Shown here piece by piece: positions 29,774 through 40,729 of a stretch of 64,000 nt of DNA. Numbering within the stretch: position 1 is the stretch's first letter; each line of letters opens with the position of its first letter. The stretch lies in assembly GCF_011174705.1 (NCBI RefSeq), contig NZ_JAANIJ010000001.1, forward strand, positions 1,798,001 to 1,862,000. The letters run 5' to 3'. The position numbers and the translations under genes were made by a program. The DNA comes from Tessaracoccus coleopterorum (GTDB taxonomy: Bacteria > Actinomycetota > Actinomycetes > Propionibacteriales > Propionibacteriaceae). The notes beneath the pieces are model-generated. The model had not been told where the DNA came from. It made no database searches and saw only the letters and a program-made list of their open reading frames with translations.

Positions 29774-30124
29774 GTGCTACCGGGTCCGCGCCGCCTCAAG
29801 CGGCCCGCAGATTTCGGTGCCACCGTGCGGCGGGGCTCTCGAGCAGCAACGCCGACGGTGGTCGTGCACGTCCGACGTACCCCAGACCAAGATCCACCCG
29901 AATTCACCCGGGTGGGTTTTGTCGTATCCAAGAAGGTGGGAAACGCCGTCACCCGGAACCGGGTGAAGCGTCGCCTGCGTCACTTGGCGCGTGACCTGGA
30001 CTCGCCCTTCACCACGGATGTCGTGGTGCGGGCGCTTCCTGCGGCCGCAACGGAGCCTGAACAGCTCCGCGAGGATCTCGGTCACGCGTGGAGCCGTGCC
30101 TTTGCGAGGGCCGCGTCATGCTGA
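29774..30124 (+). CDS. rnpA: Ribonuclease P protein component
   Basis: Protein subunit of RNase P, 116 residues, intact, GTG start. The family signature is [20 protein letters not shown], with the N-terminal [20 protein letters not shown]. It binds the RNase P RNA to process tRNA 5' ends. The stop overlaps the yidD start by 7 nt, showing coupling. The gene is 15 bp after rpmH. Confidence 0.96.
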   Translation: MLPGPRRLKRPADFGATVRRGSRAATPTVVVHVRRTPDQDPPEFTRVGFVVSKKVGNAVTRNRVKRRLRHLARDLDSPFTTDVVVRALPAAATEPEQLREDLGHAWSRAFARAASC

Positions 30125-30413
30125 AGTACCCCTGATCTGGTTCGTGAAGGGATGGCGCCGCTTCATCTCGCCGATGTACGGCGACGTGTGCAAGTACCAC
30201 CCCACCTGCTCGCAGTACGGGCTCACCGCACTCGAGACCCACGGGGCCCTCAAGGGCTCGTACCTGATCGTCAAACGTCTCATCCGTTGCCATCCGTGGT
30301 CGATGGGTGGGGTTGATTACGTGCCTGGGACGGCTGCGGCCGAAGCCTGGGCAGAACAGAACTCCGATGTAACCCGGGACGCAGCAGCTGCGCCCATGCC
30401 GAATGAGGTGTAG
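30118..30413 (+). CDS. yidD: Membrane protein insertion efficiency factor YidD, frameshifted
   Basis: About 98 residues: [20 protein letters not shown], then [20 protein letters not shown] with the conserved Cys, and [14 protein letters not shown]. One C missing from the run after TAC near 30130 gives a false stop five codons in. YidD is a small amphipathic, membrane-associated protein that assists YidC-dependent insertion. It sits between rnpA and yidC as usual. Confidence 0.93.
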
Positions 30414-30416
30414 CAA

Positions 30417-31511
30417 GTGGTCGAACTTCTCGTGTCGCTGAATCTGTGGGACAGCTTCATGGGCGTGCTCTCTGCGATGATGCAGCCGCTCTACTGGGCG
30501 ATCTCCGGGCTGCTCGTGTTCTTCCACTGGGTCTTCAGCCCCTTCTGGGTGCCGACTCCGGGTGGACGTGGGCTCTCGCCATCGTGATGATGACCGTCAC
30601 GATCCGCACGGCGCTCATCCCGCTGTTCGTGAAGCAGATCAACTCCGCGCGCAACATGCAGTTGCTCCAGCCCAAGCTGGCCGAGCTGCAGAAGAAGCAC
30701 GGCTCCGACCGGGAACGCCTGGGTCAGGAGACGATGAAGCTCTACCAGTCCGAGGGCGTCAACCCGATGGCCTCGTGTCTGCCGATGCTGATCCAGATGC
30801 CGATCTTCATCTCGCTGTTTCGTGTGCTGCAGGGCGTCACGGACGGCAATGTCCGCGGCACCTGGCTGAAGAATGCCCGGAGCTGGTCGAGTCGCTCCAG
30901 AACGCCACCGTCTTCGGCGCCCGCCTCGCCGGCCACGTGTTCCCCTCACGCCCTTCGGTGCCACCCAGGTCATCGGCATCATCCTCGTGATCCTGATGGT
31001 CGGCACGTTCTTCATGACGCAGCTGCAGCTGATGCGCAAGAACATGCCGCCGGAGTCGCTTACCGGCCAGGCCGCGCAGATGCAGAAGATGATGCTCTAC
31101 TTCTTCCCGGTCATCTACGCGATGTCGGCCGTGGTCGTCCCGATCGGCGTGCTCGTCTACTGGCTCACCTCGAACCTGTGGACCATGGGCCAGCAGGGCA
31201 TCCTGATCCGCAACAACCCCGCGCCGAACACTCCCGCCTACATCGACTGGGAGGAGCGCATGCTGGCCAAGGGCAAGGACCCCGAGGCCATCGTGCTCGC
31301 GCGTGCCGAGAAGAGCCGCAAGACCAAGAAGACCCCCACGCAGACGCGCACCGTCTCGACCGCTACCGACACCGAGGGTGCGGCAGTGGAGCAGAAGGTC
31401 GTGCGCCAGGAGGTCACCCGCCAGACGGTGAAGACGACCGAGGACGGTCGCCGCGTCGTCACGCGCCAGCAGCCCGGTGGGCAGTCGCGCGCGCAGCGGA
31501 AGAAGAAGTAA
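30417..31511 (+). CDS. yidC: Membrane protein insertase YidC (Oxa1 family), frameshifted
   Basis: Actinobacterial, Gram-positive type YidC without the large periplasmic domain, about 367 residues. GTG start at 30417. Helix 1 is in VLSAMMQPLYWAISGLLVFF. The Oxa1 core starts WTWALAIVMMTVTIRTALIP, containing the conserved hydrophilic-groove Arg. Other core parts are NPMASCLPMLIQMPIFISLF, MVGTFFMTQLQLMRKNMP and SAVVVPIGVLVYWLTSNLW. The C-terminal tail is basic (GGQSRAQRKKK) and contacts ribosomes. Frameshifts near 30545, 30885 and 30945. Confidence 0.95.
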
Positions 31512-31549
31512 CCAAGCCACGCCCCCGGGGCACGAGAGAGGAAACTCCC

Positions 31550-32018
31550 ATGACGAATCACGAGTCTGAAGCAACGCTCCTCGCCGAGGGCGACCTGGTT
31601 GCCGACTACCTCGAGGAACTGCTGGACATCGCCGACCTCGATGGTGACATCGAGAACTCTGTGCAGGACGGCCGCGCCTACATCGCGATCGACACCGACT
31701 CCGAGCTTCTTGTCGGCAAGGACGGCGAGGTGCTGGATGCGCTCCAGGAGCTCGCCGCCTCGTCGTGATGACCGAGACGGGTAACCGTTCACGCCTCATG
31801 GTCGATGTCGCGGGCTACCGTGCGCGTCGCCGTGCCGAGCTCGTCGTGATGGCCAAGGACGCGATCGCGGCCGTCCATGAGTCGGGCGAGCCGGTCCGGA
31901 TGACCCCCTGAACGCCTACGAGCGCAAGATCGTCCACGATGAGGTCGCTGCCGCCGGGCTCGTCAGTGAGTCCGAGGGCGAGCCGCCGACACGTCGCGTC
32001 GTGGTCCGCCCCGCGTGA
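31550..32018 (+). CDS. Jag/KhpB family RNA-binding protein, frameshifted
   Basis: KH-R3H protein of about 156 residues. The acidic N-terminus [20 protein letters not shown] is followed by a KH domain ([20 protein letters not shown], with the GxxG-type loop as GKDG). The R3H domain is [19 protein letters not shown] (here after [16 protein letters not shown]). A missing base near 31765 splits KH and R3H. KhpB-type proteins bind small RNAs and influence cell division. The stop overlaps the rsmG start (GTGA). Confidence 0.88.
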
Positions 32019-32638
32019 CCGGAACACCCGAGGCCGAGACCGCCCTCCTGGAGGCCTACCCCCAGGCCGCCGACTCGCTAAAGCGATATGTCGATATTCT
32101 GGGTGGCCGGGCCTCGAGTGGGGGCTGATGGGGCCGCGTGAGGGCGACAGGCTCTGGACGCGGCACATCGCCAACTCACTTGCCCTTGTCGACGCGGTCC
32201 CCACCGGGGTGCGGGTCGCCGACATCGGCAGCGGCGCCGGCCTTCCCGGCATTCCCCTCGCGATCGCTCGGCCCGACCTGGAGGTCACGCTCGTCGAGCC
32301 GCTGCTGCGCCGCGCGAACTTCCTGACCCTCGCCGTCGAGGAACTGGGGCTGGGTGAGCGGGTCCACGTGCTGAGGGCCAGGGCCGAGGACACCAGGGAG
32401 ACATTCGACGTCGTCACCTGCAGGGCAGTTGCCGCCCTCGAGAAGCTACTGAAGTGGACGATCCCACTGTTCGCCCCGCACGGTGCCCTGATCGCCCTGA
32501 AGGGGAGTCGGCCGAGGATGAGATTCGCGCCGCAGGCAACGCGCTGAAGGCGGCCGGCCTTGAGGCCCGGGTGATGGAACTGCGCGCCGCCCGGGTGTCG
32601 ATCCCACGCGTGCGATCAAGGTGACGAAGGCGGGCTGA
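32015..32638 (+). CDS. rsmG: 16S rRNA (guanine-527-N7) methyltransferase RsmG, frameshifted
   Basis: AdoMet-dependent methyltransferase, about 208 residues. The start GTG at 32015 overlaps the jag stop. The N-terminal [20 protein letters not shown] is followed by [18 protein letters not shown]. The AdoMet site is [20 protein letters not shown], with [14 protein letters not shown] and [15 protein letters not shown]. The C-terminus is RAIKVTKAG. Frameshifts near 32515 and 32600. Loss of this enzyme gives low-level streptomycin resistance in other bacteria, so a true knockout would be of interest, but the defect matches the general error pattern. Confidence 0.93.
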
Positions 32639-32746
32639 TCCCCGGCGGTTCTGTTCTCTTCTCCCGCGGCTCTGTTTGTTCTCAGACGGTTCTGTTCTAT
32701 CGTCTGGCGGCCGGGTCTGTGCCGTGCCACTCCCCCGGGCTCGGTT

Positions 32747-32897
32747 CGTGAGAATCGGCCAGTAGCCGATTCTGCCCGGTCTGCCTGAAACTATCGGCCA
32801 CCGAGTCCCTTGCTTCCGTTGCGCCTCTCCCGGGGATCGGTGCGTGAGAATCGGCCAGTAGCCGATTCTGCCCGGTCTGCCTGAAACTATCGGCCAC
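32747..32897. repeat. Two 55-bp direct repeats, each with a hairpin
   Basis: Identical 55-bp units at 32747-32801 and 32843-32897 are spaced 96 bp apart. Each contains the inverted repeat GAATCGGC-CAGTA-GCCGATTC and ends with CTATCGGCCAC. Similarity extends leftwards (CCCGGG..TCGGT), and a third degraded start occurs near 32910-32931. This could be a structured transcript, a REP-like element or a segregation-related site. Confidence 0.85.
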
Positions 32898-33181
32898 TGA
32901 CCCGGGTGCGGTGCTCCGGGATTGGTTCGTCCCGAACCGCAGCCCCATGCTGTCGTCCGATCGTTCCGGTCGAGGCGGTCGGTGTGGGTCCGTAGTTGTC
33001 GATGCTCGACCGGACGGAGTCGCGTCGCCGCATCGGGCCCGACCGTCAGGCGTTGAGGCGGCCCTCAGAGGCACTGGGCGGTTGTGTGGACGGCGGCCGG
33101 TCCGGGAGACATTGGACTGGCCAGGTTGAGCGCGAAACCGTGCTTCCTTTCCGGGTGTCAGCAGGTCGTTGCCGTTGCTAG

Positions 33182-33195
33182 GTTTCACGTGAAAC
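33182..33195. promoter_or_regulatory. parS: parS centromere site 1
   Basis: Perfect GTTTCACGTGAAAC palindrome, the ParB-binding core, upstream of parA. Confidence 0.95.
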
Positions 33196-33316
33196 GATCA
33201 AGGTGCTCCTCACCGCCATGACCAGTACCCCACCAAGCCAATCAGCTATAAACGGATATAGCGATAAAAGGCTAGAAGGTTAAAAGGTTATACGTCCTCG
33301 CAGACGGACGTGTACC

Positions 33317-33330
33317 GTTTCACGTGAAAC
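33317..33330. promoter_or_regulatory. parS: parS centromere site 2
   Basis: Second perfect GTTTCACGTGAAAC, 135 bp from the first, close to the parA promoter. ParB bound here could repress parAB. Confidence 0.95.
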
Positions 33331-33410
33331 GGTTACCCTCTCATTGAGGGTGGAATCGGAATCGTCGGGTTCCTTCGGTAGAGTCGCCTCGTACCCCGAG
33401 GAGGCATCAC

Positions 33411-34378
33411 ATGGCGTTGTTCTTTCGCAAGCGGAAGACTCGTGAGTTCGACGAAGAACCATGGAAGGACCACAACAGCGTTTCACGTGAAACGGGCGGC
33501 AATCCACGGCGTGCGGTCGACTCCCAGACGGTAGATGATGAGTATGGCGACGAGATGGTCCCCACGGGGCCCAAGTCGCCGTAGAGCTCCCCGGCCCAAG
33601 GAACCACGCATCATCGTCGTAGCGAACCAGAAGGGTGGCGTGGGAAAGACCACCACGACCGTCAACATCGCTACGGCCCTGGCTCTCGGTGGGCTCAACG
33701 TCCTCGTCGTGGACACTGATCCCCAGGGCAATGCCTCCACCGCGCTGGGAGTGGAGCACTCGCCCGGAACAAAGGGCACCTACGAGGTCCTCATCGACCG
33801 CGTCGGGATCATCGAACATGCACAGCCCTCCCGCACAGCCCGAACCTGCACGTGCTCCCTGCCGCGATCGATCTCTCTGCAGCCGAGCTGGAGTTGGTCA
33901 ACGAGCGCGGCCGCGAACATCGGATGCGTGATGCCATCGAGCAGTACGTCGAGGAGTCCGGGGTCGATTACGTCTTCTTCGACTGTCCCCCGTCGCTCGG
34001 ATTGCTCACGCTGAACGCTCTCGTCGCCGCCACCGAGATCCTCGTGCCCATTCAGACCGAGTACTACGCACTGGAGGGCGTCACCCAGTTGATGCGCACG
34101 ATCGACCGCGTCAAGGGCAATCTGAACGACGATCTCGTCCTGAGCACCATCGTTCTGACCATGTACGACGCGCGGACGAACCTATCCCGGGAGGTTGCGG
34201 AAGAGGTGCGCAAACACTTCGCCGCCCAGACGTTGGATACGGAGATCCCGCGCTCGGTCAAGATCGCTGAGGCCCCGAGCTACGGGCTCCCCGTGATCAC
34301 CTATCAGCCCAAGTCCGTCGGAGCCGTGGCGTACCTCACGGCCGCGGAGGAAATTGCACGCAGGGAGTGGAGAACTGA
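33411..34378 (+). CDS. parA: Chromosome partitioning ATPase ParA, frameshifted
   Basis: Walker-type ATPase that moves origin regions with ParB. The ATG at 33411 opens a polar N-terminal extension of about 60 residues, [20 protein letters not shown]. Two missing bases near 33555 and 33563 then lead to the core. The deviant Walker A is [20 protein letters not shown]. Further motifs are [34 protein letters not shown] and TRSVKI-like [20 protein letters not shown]. One missing C lies near 33830, and one missing G near 34361 deletes the stop. After repair the end is ARRGVEN, 1 bp before parB. Confidence 0.95.
33480..33493. promoter_or_regulatory. parS: parS centromere site 3, inside parA coding sequence
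   Basis: Third perfect GTTTCACGTGAAAC. It lies within the N-terminal extension of ParA, where it encodes the residues SVSRET. Confidence 0.95.
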
Positions 34379-34379
34379 C

Positions 34380-35269
34380 ATGGCGACAAAGCAGAGTGGG
34401 CTCGGCCGCGGCCTCGGCGACCTGTTCGCCCGAACCGACGACGATCAGGAGGTGAAGCCGCTCACCGACGGCTCAACCTTCGCCGATCTCCCGCTGGGCC
34501 AGATCTCCCCCAATCCGCAGCAGCCCCGCACGGTGTTCGACGAGGACGACCTGGACGAACTGGCCGACTCGATCGCCGAGTTCGGCGTCCTGCAACCAGT
34601 TGTGGTGCGTAGGGCGGGTCGGAACCGTTATGAACTCATCATGGGGGAGCGGCGCCTCAGGGCCAGCAAGCTGGCCGGCCGGGAGACGATCCCCGCGATC
34701 ATCCGGGGCACGGATGACACGGCGCTCCTCCGCGATGCGCTGCTCGAGAACCTCCATCGGGCGAACCTGAACCCCATCGAGGAGGCCCAGGCCTACGATC
34801 AGCTGCTGCGCGACTTTGCCTGCACCAAGGAGGATCTGTCCCAGAAGATCCATCGTTCGCGTCCACAGGTATCCAACACCCTGCGCCTGTTGAATCTGTC
34901 TCCGAAGGTCCAGACCAAGGTGGCAGCAGGCGTCCTGAGCGCCGGTCACGCTCGGGCCCTGCTGGGCCTTCCGGATGAGGACGCCCAGGAGCGACTCGCC
35001 GAGCGCATCGTCGCAGAGGGCTGTCAGTCCGGTCGACGGAGGAGATCGTGGCACTCGGGCGTGGCACCGTAAGCCGCCCGGCCACCCTCAGCAGGGGAGC
35101 CAGGCAGCCGAACGAGAGGGAACGTGACCTCTCAAGTCAGCTCAGTGACCAGTTCGACACCAGGGTCCGCGTCGATATTGGGCGGAACAAGGGGAAGATC
35201 ACCATCGAGTTCGCCACCGGTGACGATCTCGACCGCATCATGGCCATTCTCGACGGCAAGACCATCTAA
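34380..35269 (+). CDS. parB: Chromosome partitioning CTPase ParB, frameshifted
   Basis: parS-binding CTP switch protein of about 297 residues. The start is MATKQSGLGRGLGDLFAR. The CTP-binding motifs are LGQISPNPQQPRTVFDEDDL and YELIMGERRLRASKLAG. The arginine-rich C-motif is DALLENLHRANLNPIEEAQA. The parS helix-turn-helix lies in KEDLSQKIHRSRPQVSNTLR. The C-terminal dimer domain is FDTRVRVDIGRNKGKITIEF ... LDGKTI. A missing base near 35030 splits it. Three parS sites lie just upstream of parA. Confidence 0.95.
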
Positions 35270-35327
35270 CGATTCACCGACTAACGGGTAAACCGATAAG
35301 TCGATATAGCGACCAGGAGATTAGACG

Positions 35328-35698
35328 ATGACCGAGCAGGTCGACCATCAGCAGGTCACGATCGATGCCGAGGACATCCCCGGTGTGAAGTCTGCGCTGA
35401 TGCGCTACAGGGTGATGGCGTGGGTGGTGGGCATCCTCCTCGCCGTCCTGATGCTTGTGGGCATGCCCTTGAAGTACATCTGGGGCGACGGACGCGTCGT
35501 GATGTGGACGGGCATCCCCACGGCTGGCTCTACATGGTGCTGCTGATCACCGCATACGACCTCGGTCGTCGCGTCCAGTGGTCGCTCAAGTGGTTCCTGG
35601 CGATCATGCTGGCCGGCACGGTGCCGTTCCTGTCCTTCGTCGCCGAGCACTTCGCCACGAAGAACGTGCGAGCCGTCCTCGCACGCTCCGAGGCCTGA
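35328..35698 (+). CDS. DUF3817 integral membrane protein, frameshifted
   Basis: About 123 residues with three membrane helices: MAWVVGILLAVLMLVGMPLK, then after a missing C near 35518 GWLYMVLLITAYDLGRRV, and FLAIMLAGTVPFLSFVAEHF. The motif GMPLKYIWGD plus HGWLYMVYLI-like run is the DUF3817 signature. The C-terminus is EHFATKNVRAVLA. The function is unknown; the family is widespread in Actinomycetota. The short gap before it (35270-35327) is unusually A/T rich. Confidence 0.85.
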
Positions 35699-35705
35699 GC
35701 CGCCC

Positions 35706-36415
35706 TTACGCGGCCTTGGCAGCGCGGTCGGCCTTCTTGGCCTCGTCCTTTGCGAACCCTCGCGCGGCGTAGATCCCGAATGCGACGGCGCCGCCGGCGA
35801 ACACCCACCACTGGAGGGCGTACCCGCGATGGGTGGGTGACCCCTCAGAGGCCGGCAGTAGCAGGGGGCCGCATCCAGCCCCTGAGCCGACGAATCGGCC
35901 GCGCTGAGCGTGACGTAGCCGGCCACCAGCGGGCTTGGCCACTCCTGGGCGAGTTCCTGCACCCGGAGCGTCGGGTGGTCGGCGAGGCTGGTCGAGGTGC
36001 CGCTGTAGGGCTTGTCCGGGGCCAGGAAGGTGCCTTCGATGCTCTGCTCGCCCGGAGGGGGCGCCTGAGCCGTGTCACCGGGGGCCATGGCACCACGTAC
36101 CACCGTGACGTAACGTCCGTCGTCCATCCGGAACAAGGTGGCCACACGCCAGAGATCGGAATCGCCGATCCGCGCCTCCCGGTCTGCGACGTAGCTCCCG
36201 CTCAGCGTCACCCGCCGCCCGTAGATGTCCTGGATGGTGCCATCCTCGGAGATGTTCTCCGCGAGGGCAACTGCGGGCTGGGTGGCACGCTCCGCGGAGA
36301 CGTCGCGGGTCGACTCCTCGTAGGAGCTCATCTGCCACAACCCGAGCAGCATCATCGCGCCGGCGACGACGCAGCCGGCGGTGACGGCGAGGGCCTGCTT
36401 CGTCCGCAGTTTCAT
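35706..36415 (-). CDS. SURF1-family cytochrome oxidase assembly protein, frameshifted
   Basis: About 236 residues. Helix 1 is ALAVTAGCVVAGAMMLLGLW followed by QMSSYEES, the conserved start of SURF1. The extracytoplasmic domain contains RRVTLSGSYVADREARI, FRMDDGRYVTVVRGAM and PAGYVTLSAADS-like VAGYVTLSAADSSAQ. The last helix is RGYALQWWVFAGGAVAFGIY with the HxxYxxQWxxF-type motif, and the tail is basic. A frameshift lies near 35880. The family helps insert haem into cytochrome c oxidase, pointing to aerobic respiration. Confidence 0.88.
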
Positions 36416-36416
36416 G

Positions 36417-37345
36417 TCAGTGTTCCACGGTGGCGACGAGCTTGGCCACGACCTCGCCTACCTCGCGACCCGCGGCCTCGATGGCCAGTGGGGCCAGCGA
36501 GGTCTCCGTCATGCCGGGAGCCACGTTGGCCTCGATGAACGTGGGCACGCCGCCCTGGACGATCATGTCGATGCGGGAGATGTGACGCAGGCCGAGGGCG
36601 TGGTGGGCGGCGACCGCGAGGGTCTCGGCGGCCTCGAGCACGTCGCGTGGGAGGGCGGCCGGCGTGACGAAGCGGGTCGCCCCGGCGGTGTAGCGCGACT
36701 CGTAGTCATAGACACCGGACTCGGGCCGGATCTCGACCGCGGGCAGCGCCACCGGCCCGTCGCCCTCGTCGAGCACCGTCACCGCGATCTCGGTGCCCTC
36801 CAGGTACGACTCGATGACGGCGACGGCACCGTAGGCGTAGGCCGCCACCAGCGCACTCGGCAGCTCCGCAGCGGAGTTGACCTTCGTGACGCCGAGGGCG
36901 GAGCCGCTGCGGGACGGCTTGACAATGAGGGGGTAGCCGAGCTGCGCACCGATGCCCTCCATCAGCACGGGTGCCCCGAGCTCACGGAAGATGTCGTGGG
37001 GCAGGGCGATCTGCCTCGGGGCGGCGAGCCCGGCGGCCCGGATGACGGATGTGGCGATCGACTTGTCGAACGTGATCCGCGACGCGGCGCCGGACGAGCC
37101 GACGAAGGGGACCCCAGCACACCGAGCACCTCCCGCAGCGCGCCGTCTTCGCCCAGGCCACCATGCAACATCGGAACGACCACGGCGTCAGGGTTGTCGC
37201 GCAGCAGCTGCACCAGGTCGCCGGTGACGTCGGCCTCGATCACATCGACGCCCGAGTCGCGCAGCGATGTGGCCACGCGCCGTCCGGAACGCAGCGACAC
37301 GTCCCGCTCGTGGCTCAGTCCACCGGCGATCACGATGACGGTCAT
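36417..37345 (-). CDS. ddl: D-alanine-D-alanine ligase, frameshifted
   Basis: ATP-grasp enzyme joining two D-Ala for peptidoglycan, about 309 residues. The N-terminus MTVIVIAGGLSHERDVSLRS contains the family HERDVSL motif. The ligand loop region AVVVPMLHGGLGEDGALREV holds HGxxGEDG. The ATP-grasp part has LIVKPSRSGSALGVTKV. The C-terminal metal and substrate residues are in VPTFIEANVAPGMTETS, the counterpart of NxxPG(M/L)T. A missing base near 37110. The gene stops 2 bp before the SURF1 start on the same strand. Confidence 0.93.
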
Positions 37346-37370
37346 GTTCGATCCACTCTCCTTGGCTGGC

Positions 37371-38672
37371 TCAGCTCAGATCCGGGCCCGGGCCAGGCCC
37401 GCGACGCAGGTTGGTAGGCGACACGTGGACGCCGAAGGTGCTCATCACCTCGAGCTCACCGCGGATCACGTCAGCGAAGCGCTGGACGCCGAGCCGGATG
37501 CGATCGGGTGTGGGGAAACAGTACGACAGGCGCACATTGCGGGCGCCACCGCCGTCGGCGAAGAACGCCGGGCCGGGCACGAACGCCACGCGGGCGTCGA
37601 CGCCTCGCGGGAGCATCGCCTGCGAATCGATGCCCTCCGGGAGCGTCACCCAGACGAAGAAGCCCCCGCCGGGTGCGTCCAGGTCGATCCCGCCGGCATG
37701 AACTCCTCGAGCGCGGTGAGCATCGAATCGCGCCGCTCGCGGTACATGTCCTTGAAGACGGTGATCTGACCCCTCCAGTCCTGGTTGGCGAGGTAGTCGG
37801 AGATGGCGAACTGGCTGAACACCGGCGGGCAGAGCGTCGCCGATTCCTGCGCCAGCACGAGCTTCTCGCGGACACCGTGGGGTGCGAGTACCCATCCCAC
37901 CCGGAATCCGGGGGCGAAGGTCTTCGAGAAGGAGCCGAGATAGATCACGTTGGGCTCGAAGGAGCGCATCGCCGGCAGCGGCTCCGCGTCCAGGGACAGG
38001 AGGCCGTACGGGTTGTCCTCGACGACGATCACGCCCTCAGCGGCGCAGGCGGCGACCACCTCGTGGCGGCGCTGCAGTGTCTGTGTGATGCCGGAGGGGT
38101 TGTTGTAGTTGGGGATCGTGTAGAGGAACTTGACCCGCCTACCCTCGGCCTTGAGCCGCCGCGTGGTGTCGCGGAGCGCGGCGGGGTCGATCCCGTCGGC
38201 GTCGCTCGGGATGTGCACCACGTCGGCCTGGTAGCTGAGGAACGTGCCGAGTGCCCCCACGTAGGACGGCGACTCGGCAAGGATCACGTCCCGGGGTCGC
38301 AGAAGATGCGGGTGACGAGGTCGAGCCCCTGCTGGGAACCCGCCGTGATCATCACGTCGTCCGCGTGGGCGGTGATTCCCTCCAGCGCCATCACGCCGAG
38401 GATCTGCTCGCGCAGCCCGATCTCGCCCTGCCCTGAGCCGTATTGCATCACCTGGACGCCGTTGCCCACGATCATCGAGCCGATCGACGCGCCGATCCGC
38501 TCGAGGGAAGGTCCTTGATGTTCGGCATCCCGCCGGCGAGCGACACGATCTCAGGCCGGTTGGCTACCGAGAACAGAGCTCGGACTGCGGAGACCCGCAT
38601 GCCGTTGGTGCGCTGTGAGTAGCTGTCGACGAACCCGTCGAGACGGGTGTCGTGTCGATCCTGGTCGGTCAC
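37371..38672 (-). CDS. PLP-dependent aminotransferase (class I/II, 2-aminoadipate/MocR-like), frameshifted
   Basis: About 433 residues, start MTDQDRHDTRLDGFVDSYSQ. The N-terminus RPEIVSLAGGMPN and the segment QYGSGQGEIGLREQI are typical of LysN/2-aminoadipate transaminases. The cofactor region is VMITAGSQQGLDLVTRIFCD. The central YTIPNYNNPSGITQTLQRR and VVEDNPYGLLS contain the Asp binding the pyridine ring. The Schiff-base Lys is in YLGSFSKTFAPGFRVGW. The end is RLSYCFPTPDRIRLGVQRF. Frameshifts near 38510, 38295 and 37695. The substrate is probably an aromatic or aliphatic amino acid. Confidence 0.85.
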
Positions 38673-38727
38673 GATTGATGCCTTGTCATATCTGTCGGCG
38701 TGGGTACGGCCACCCTAGCCCCTGCCG

Positions 38728-39275
38728 TCACCCCGTGACAGACTGCTCAAACTGCTCGAGGAGACCGCGGATCTCCTCCTCATCCTGGTCGGACAGTCCC
38801 ACGACCATGAGGCCGGTGTCGCGCTCGATGGTGGCGCAGCCGACGGTCTCCTCGTCGGAGTACTCGTCGGAGAGGCCGCACAGCAGGTTGCCCGTCGGGG
38901 TGGCCACAGGGCTGGAGGATGAGACGGGTTGGGGCGACTCGAAGCCCGCGTCACCCATGAACGAGTCGAGGTCGTTCTGGGGCCACTGCATGACCAGCAC
39001 GATGGACGCGGTGCCGTCGGAGTAGTCGGCGCTGGTGAGGTGTCCGTCATCGGAGGGCTTCAGGGTGCCCCGGACGTAGGAACCGAGCTGGATCGGCGGC
39101 TCCATCGCGAACGGGGGGTCGGGCTCTGGCTCGCTGACGGCGAACCGGAGAAGCCACCGCCCAGGCCGACTCCGAGCAGGATGGCGCCGATGATGAGGGC
39201 GGCCAGGGCGGCGAGGCCTCCGTACTTCACCCTGTCCGGGATCGGCGGCTTGGGCTCGACGTGCAGAGATGCCAC
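38728..39275 (-). CDS. Membrane-anchored hypothetical protein, frameshifted
   Basis: About 182 residues. The start MASLHVEPKPPIPDRVKYGG leads into one membrane helix, LAALAALIIGAILLGVGLGG. After a missing base near 39150 a soluble domain follows: PIQLGSYVRGTLKPSDDGHL, SADYSDGTASIVLVMQWPQN and CATIERDTGLMVVGLSDQ, with the end EEEIRGLLEQFEQSVTG. It may be an anchored extracytoplasmic protein. Family not recognised. It lies between the aminotransferase and trxA on the same strand. Confidence 0.6.
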
Positions 39276-39333
39276 GGGCTTCCAATCGGAGTCCGCGGGA
39301 TCCCCGCCCGAGGGGCTTCAGGCCGTTCAGTCA

Positions 39334-39651
39334 TCAGAGGAGCTCGTCGATGGCCTTCTTGAGCGCGTTCTTCGTCTTGCCGCCGGAGAGGGACTTGGCC
39401 ACGCGTCCACCCTGGAAGAACTGCAGCGTCGGCAGCGAGAGGATGCCCTGTTCGGCCGCGAGGTTGGGGTTCGAGTTGGTGTCGACCTTCACGAACTTCA
39501 CCTGGCCGTATTCGCCGGAGAGCTCCTCGATGATGGGCGAGAGCTGCTTGCAGGGCGAGCACCAGTCGGCCCAGTAGTCGACGACGACGAGTCCGTCGGC
39601 CATCAGCACCTCGTCGACAAACGACTTCTCGGTAACGTCGGTCACTGCCAC
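39334..39651 (-). CDS. trxA: Thioredoxin with CSPC active site
   Basis: Protein disulphide reductase, 105 residues, intact: MAVTDVTEKSFVDEVLMADG, then VVVDYWADWCSPCKQLSPII and ILSLPTLQFFQGGRVAKSL. The cis-Pro loop SLPT is normal. The active site is WCSPC rather than the usual WCGPC, a change expected to alter redox potential. It is encoded 37 bp after trxB, so reductase and thioredoxin are co-expressed. Confidence 0.93.
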   Translation of the reverse strand: MAVTDVTEKSFVDEVLMADGLVVVDYWADWCSPCKQLSPIIEELSGEYGQVKFVKVDTNSNPNLAAEQGILSLPTLQFFQGGRVAKSLSGGKTKNALKKAIDELL

Positions 39652-39672
39652 GGTTGTATCTCCTTCTTACTA

Positions 39673-40647
<975 letters not shown>

Positions 40648-40729
40648 TTAGGCGCTGGGGCGAAATTGGCGATCCTCGGGAACCTGCCACCCCTTGAGAA
40701 GCCTCCCCTTCTGGCGTGCAATGGGTGCC

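Larger units (their letters stand above)
32639..33410. other. Non-coding region between rsmG and parA
   Basis: About 770 bp without a convincing gene. It carries repeated GGTTCTGTTCT-like words at 32647-32700, a 96-bp-period tandem repeat and two parS sites. An A/T-rich patch at 33245-33290 contains GGATATAGCGATAAAAGGCT and stands out against the high-GC background. Confidence 0.7.

Noticed and set aside
33852..35072. Apparent ParA-ParB fusion protein
   Set aside because: The continuous frame arises because one G is missing near 34361. With it, parA ends ARRGVEN and stop, 1 bp before a normal parB start.
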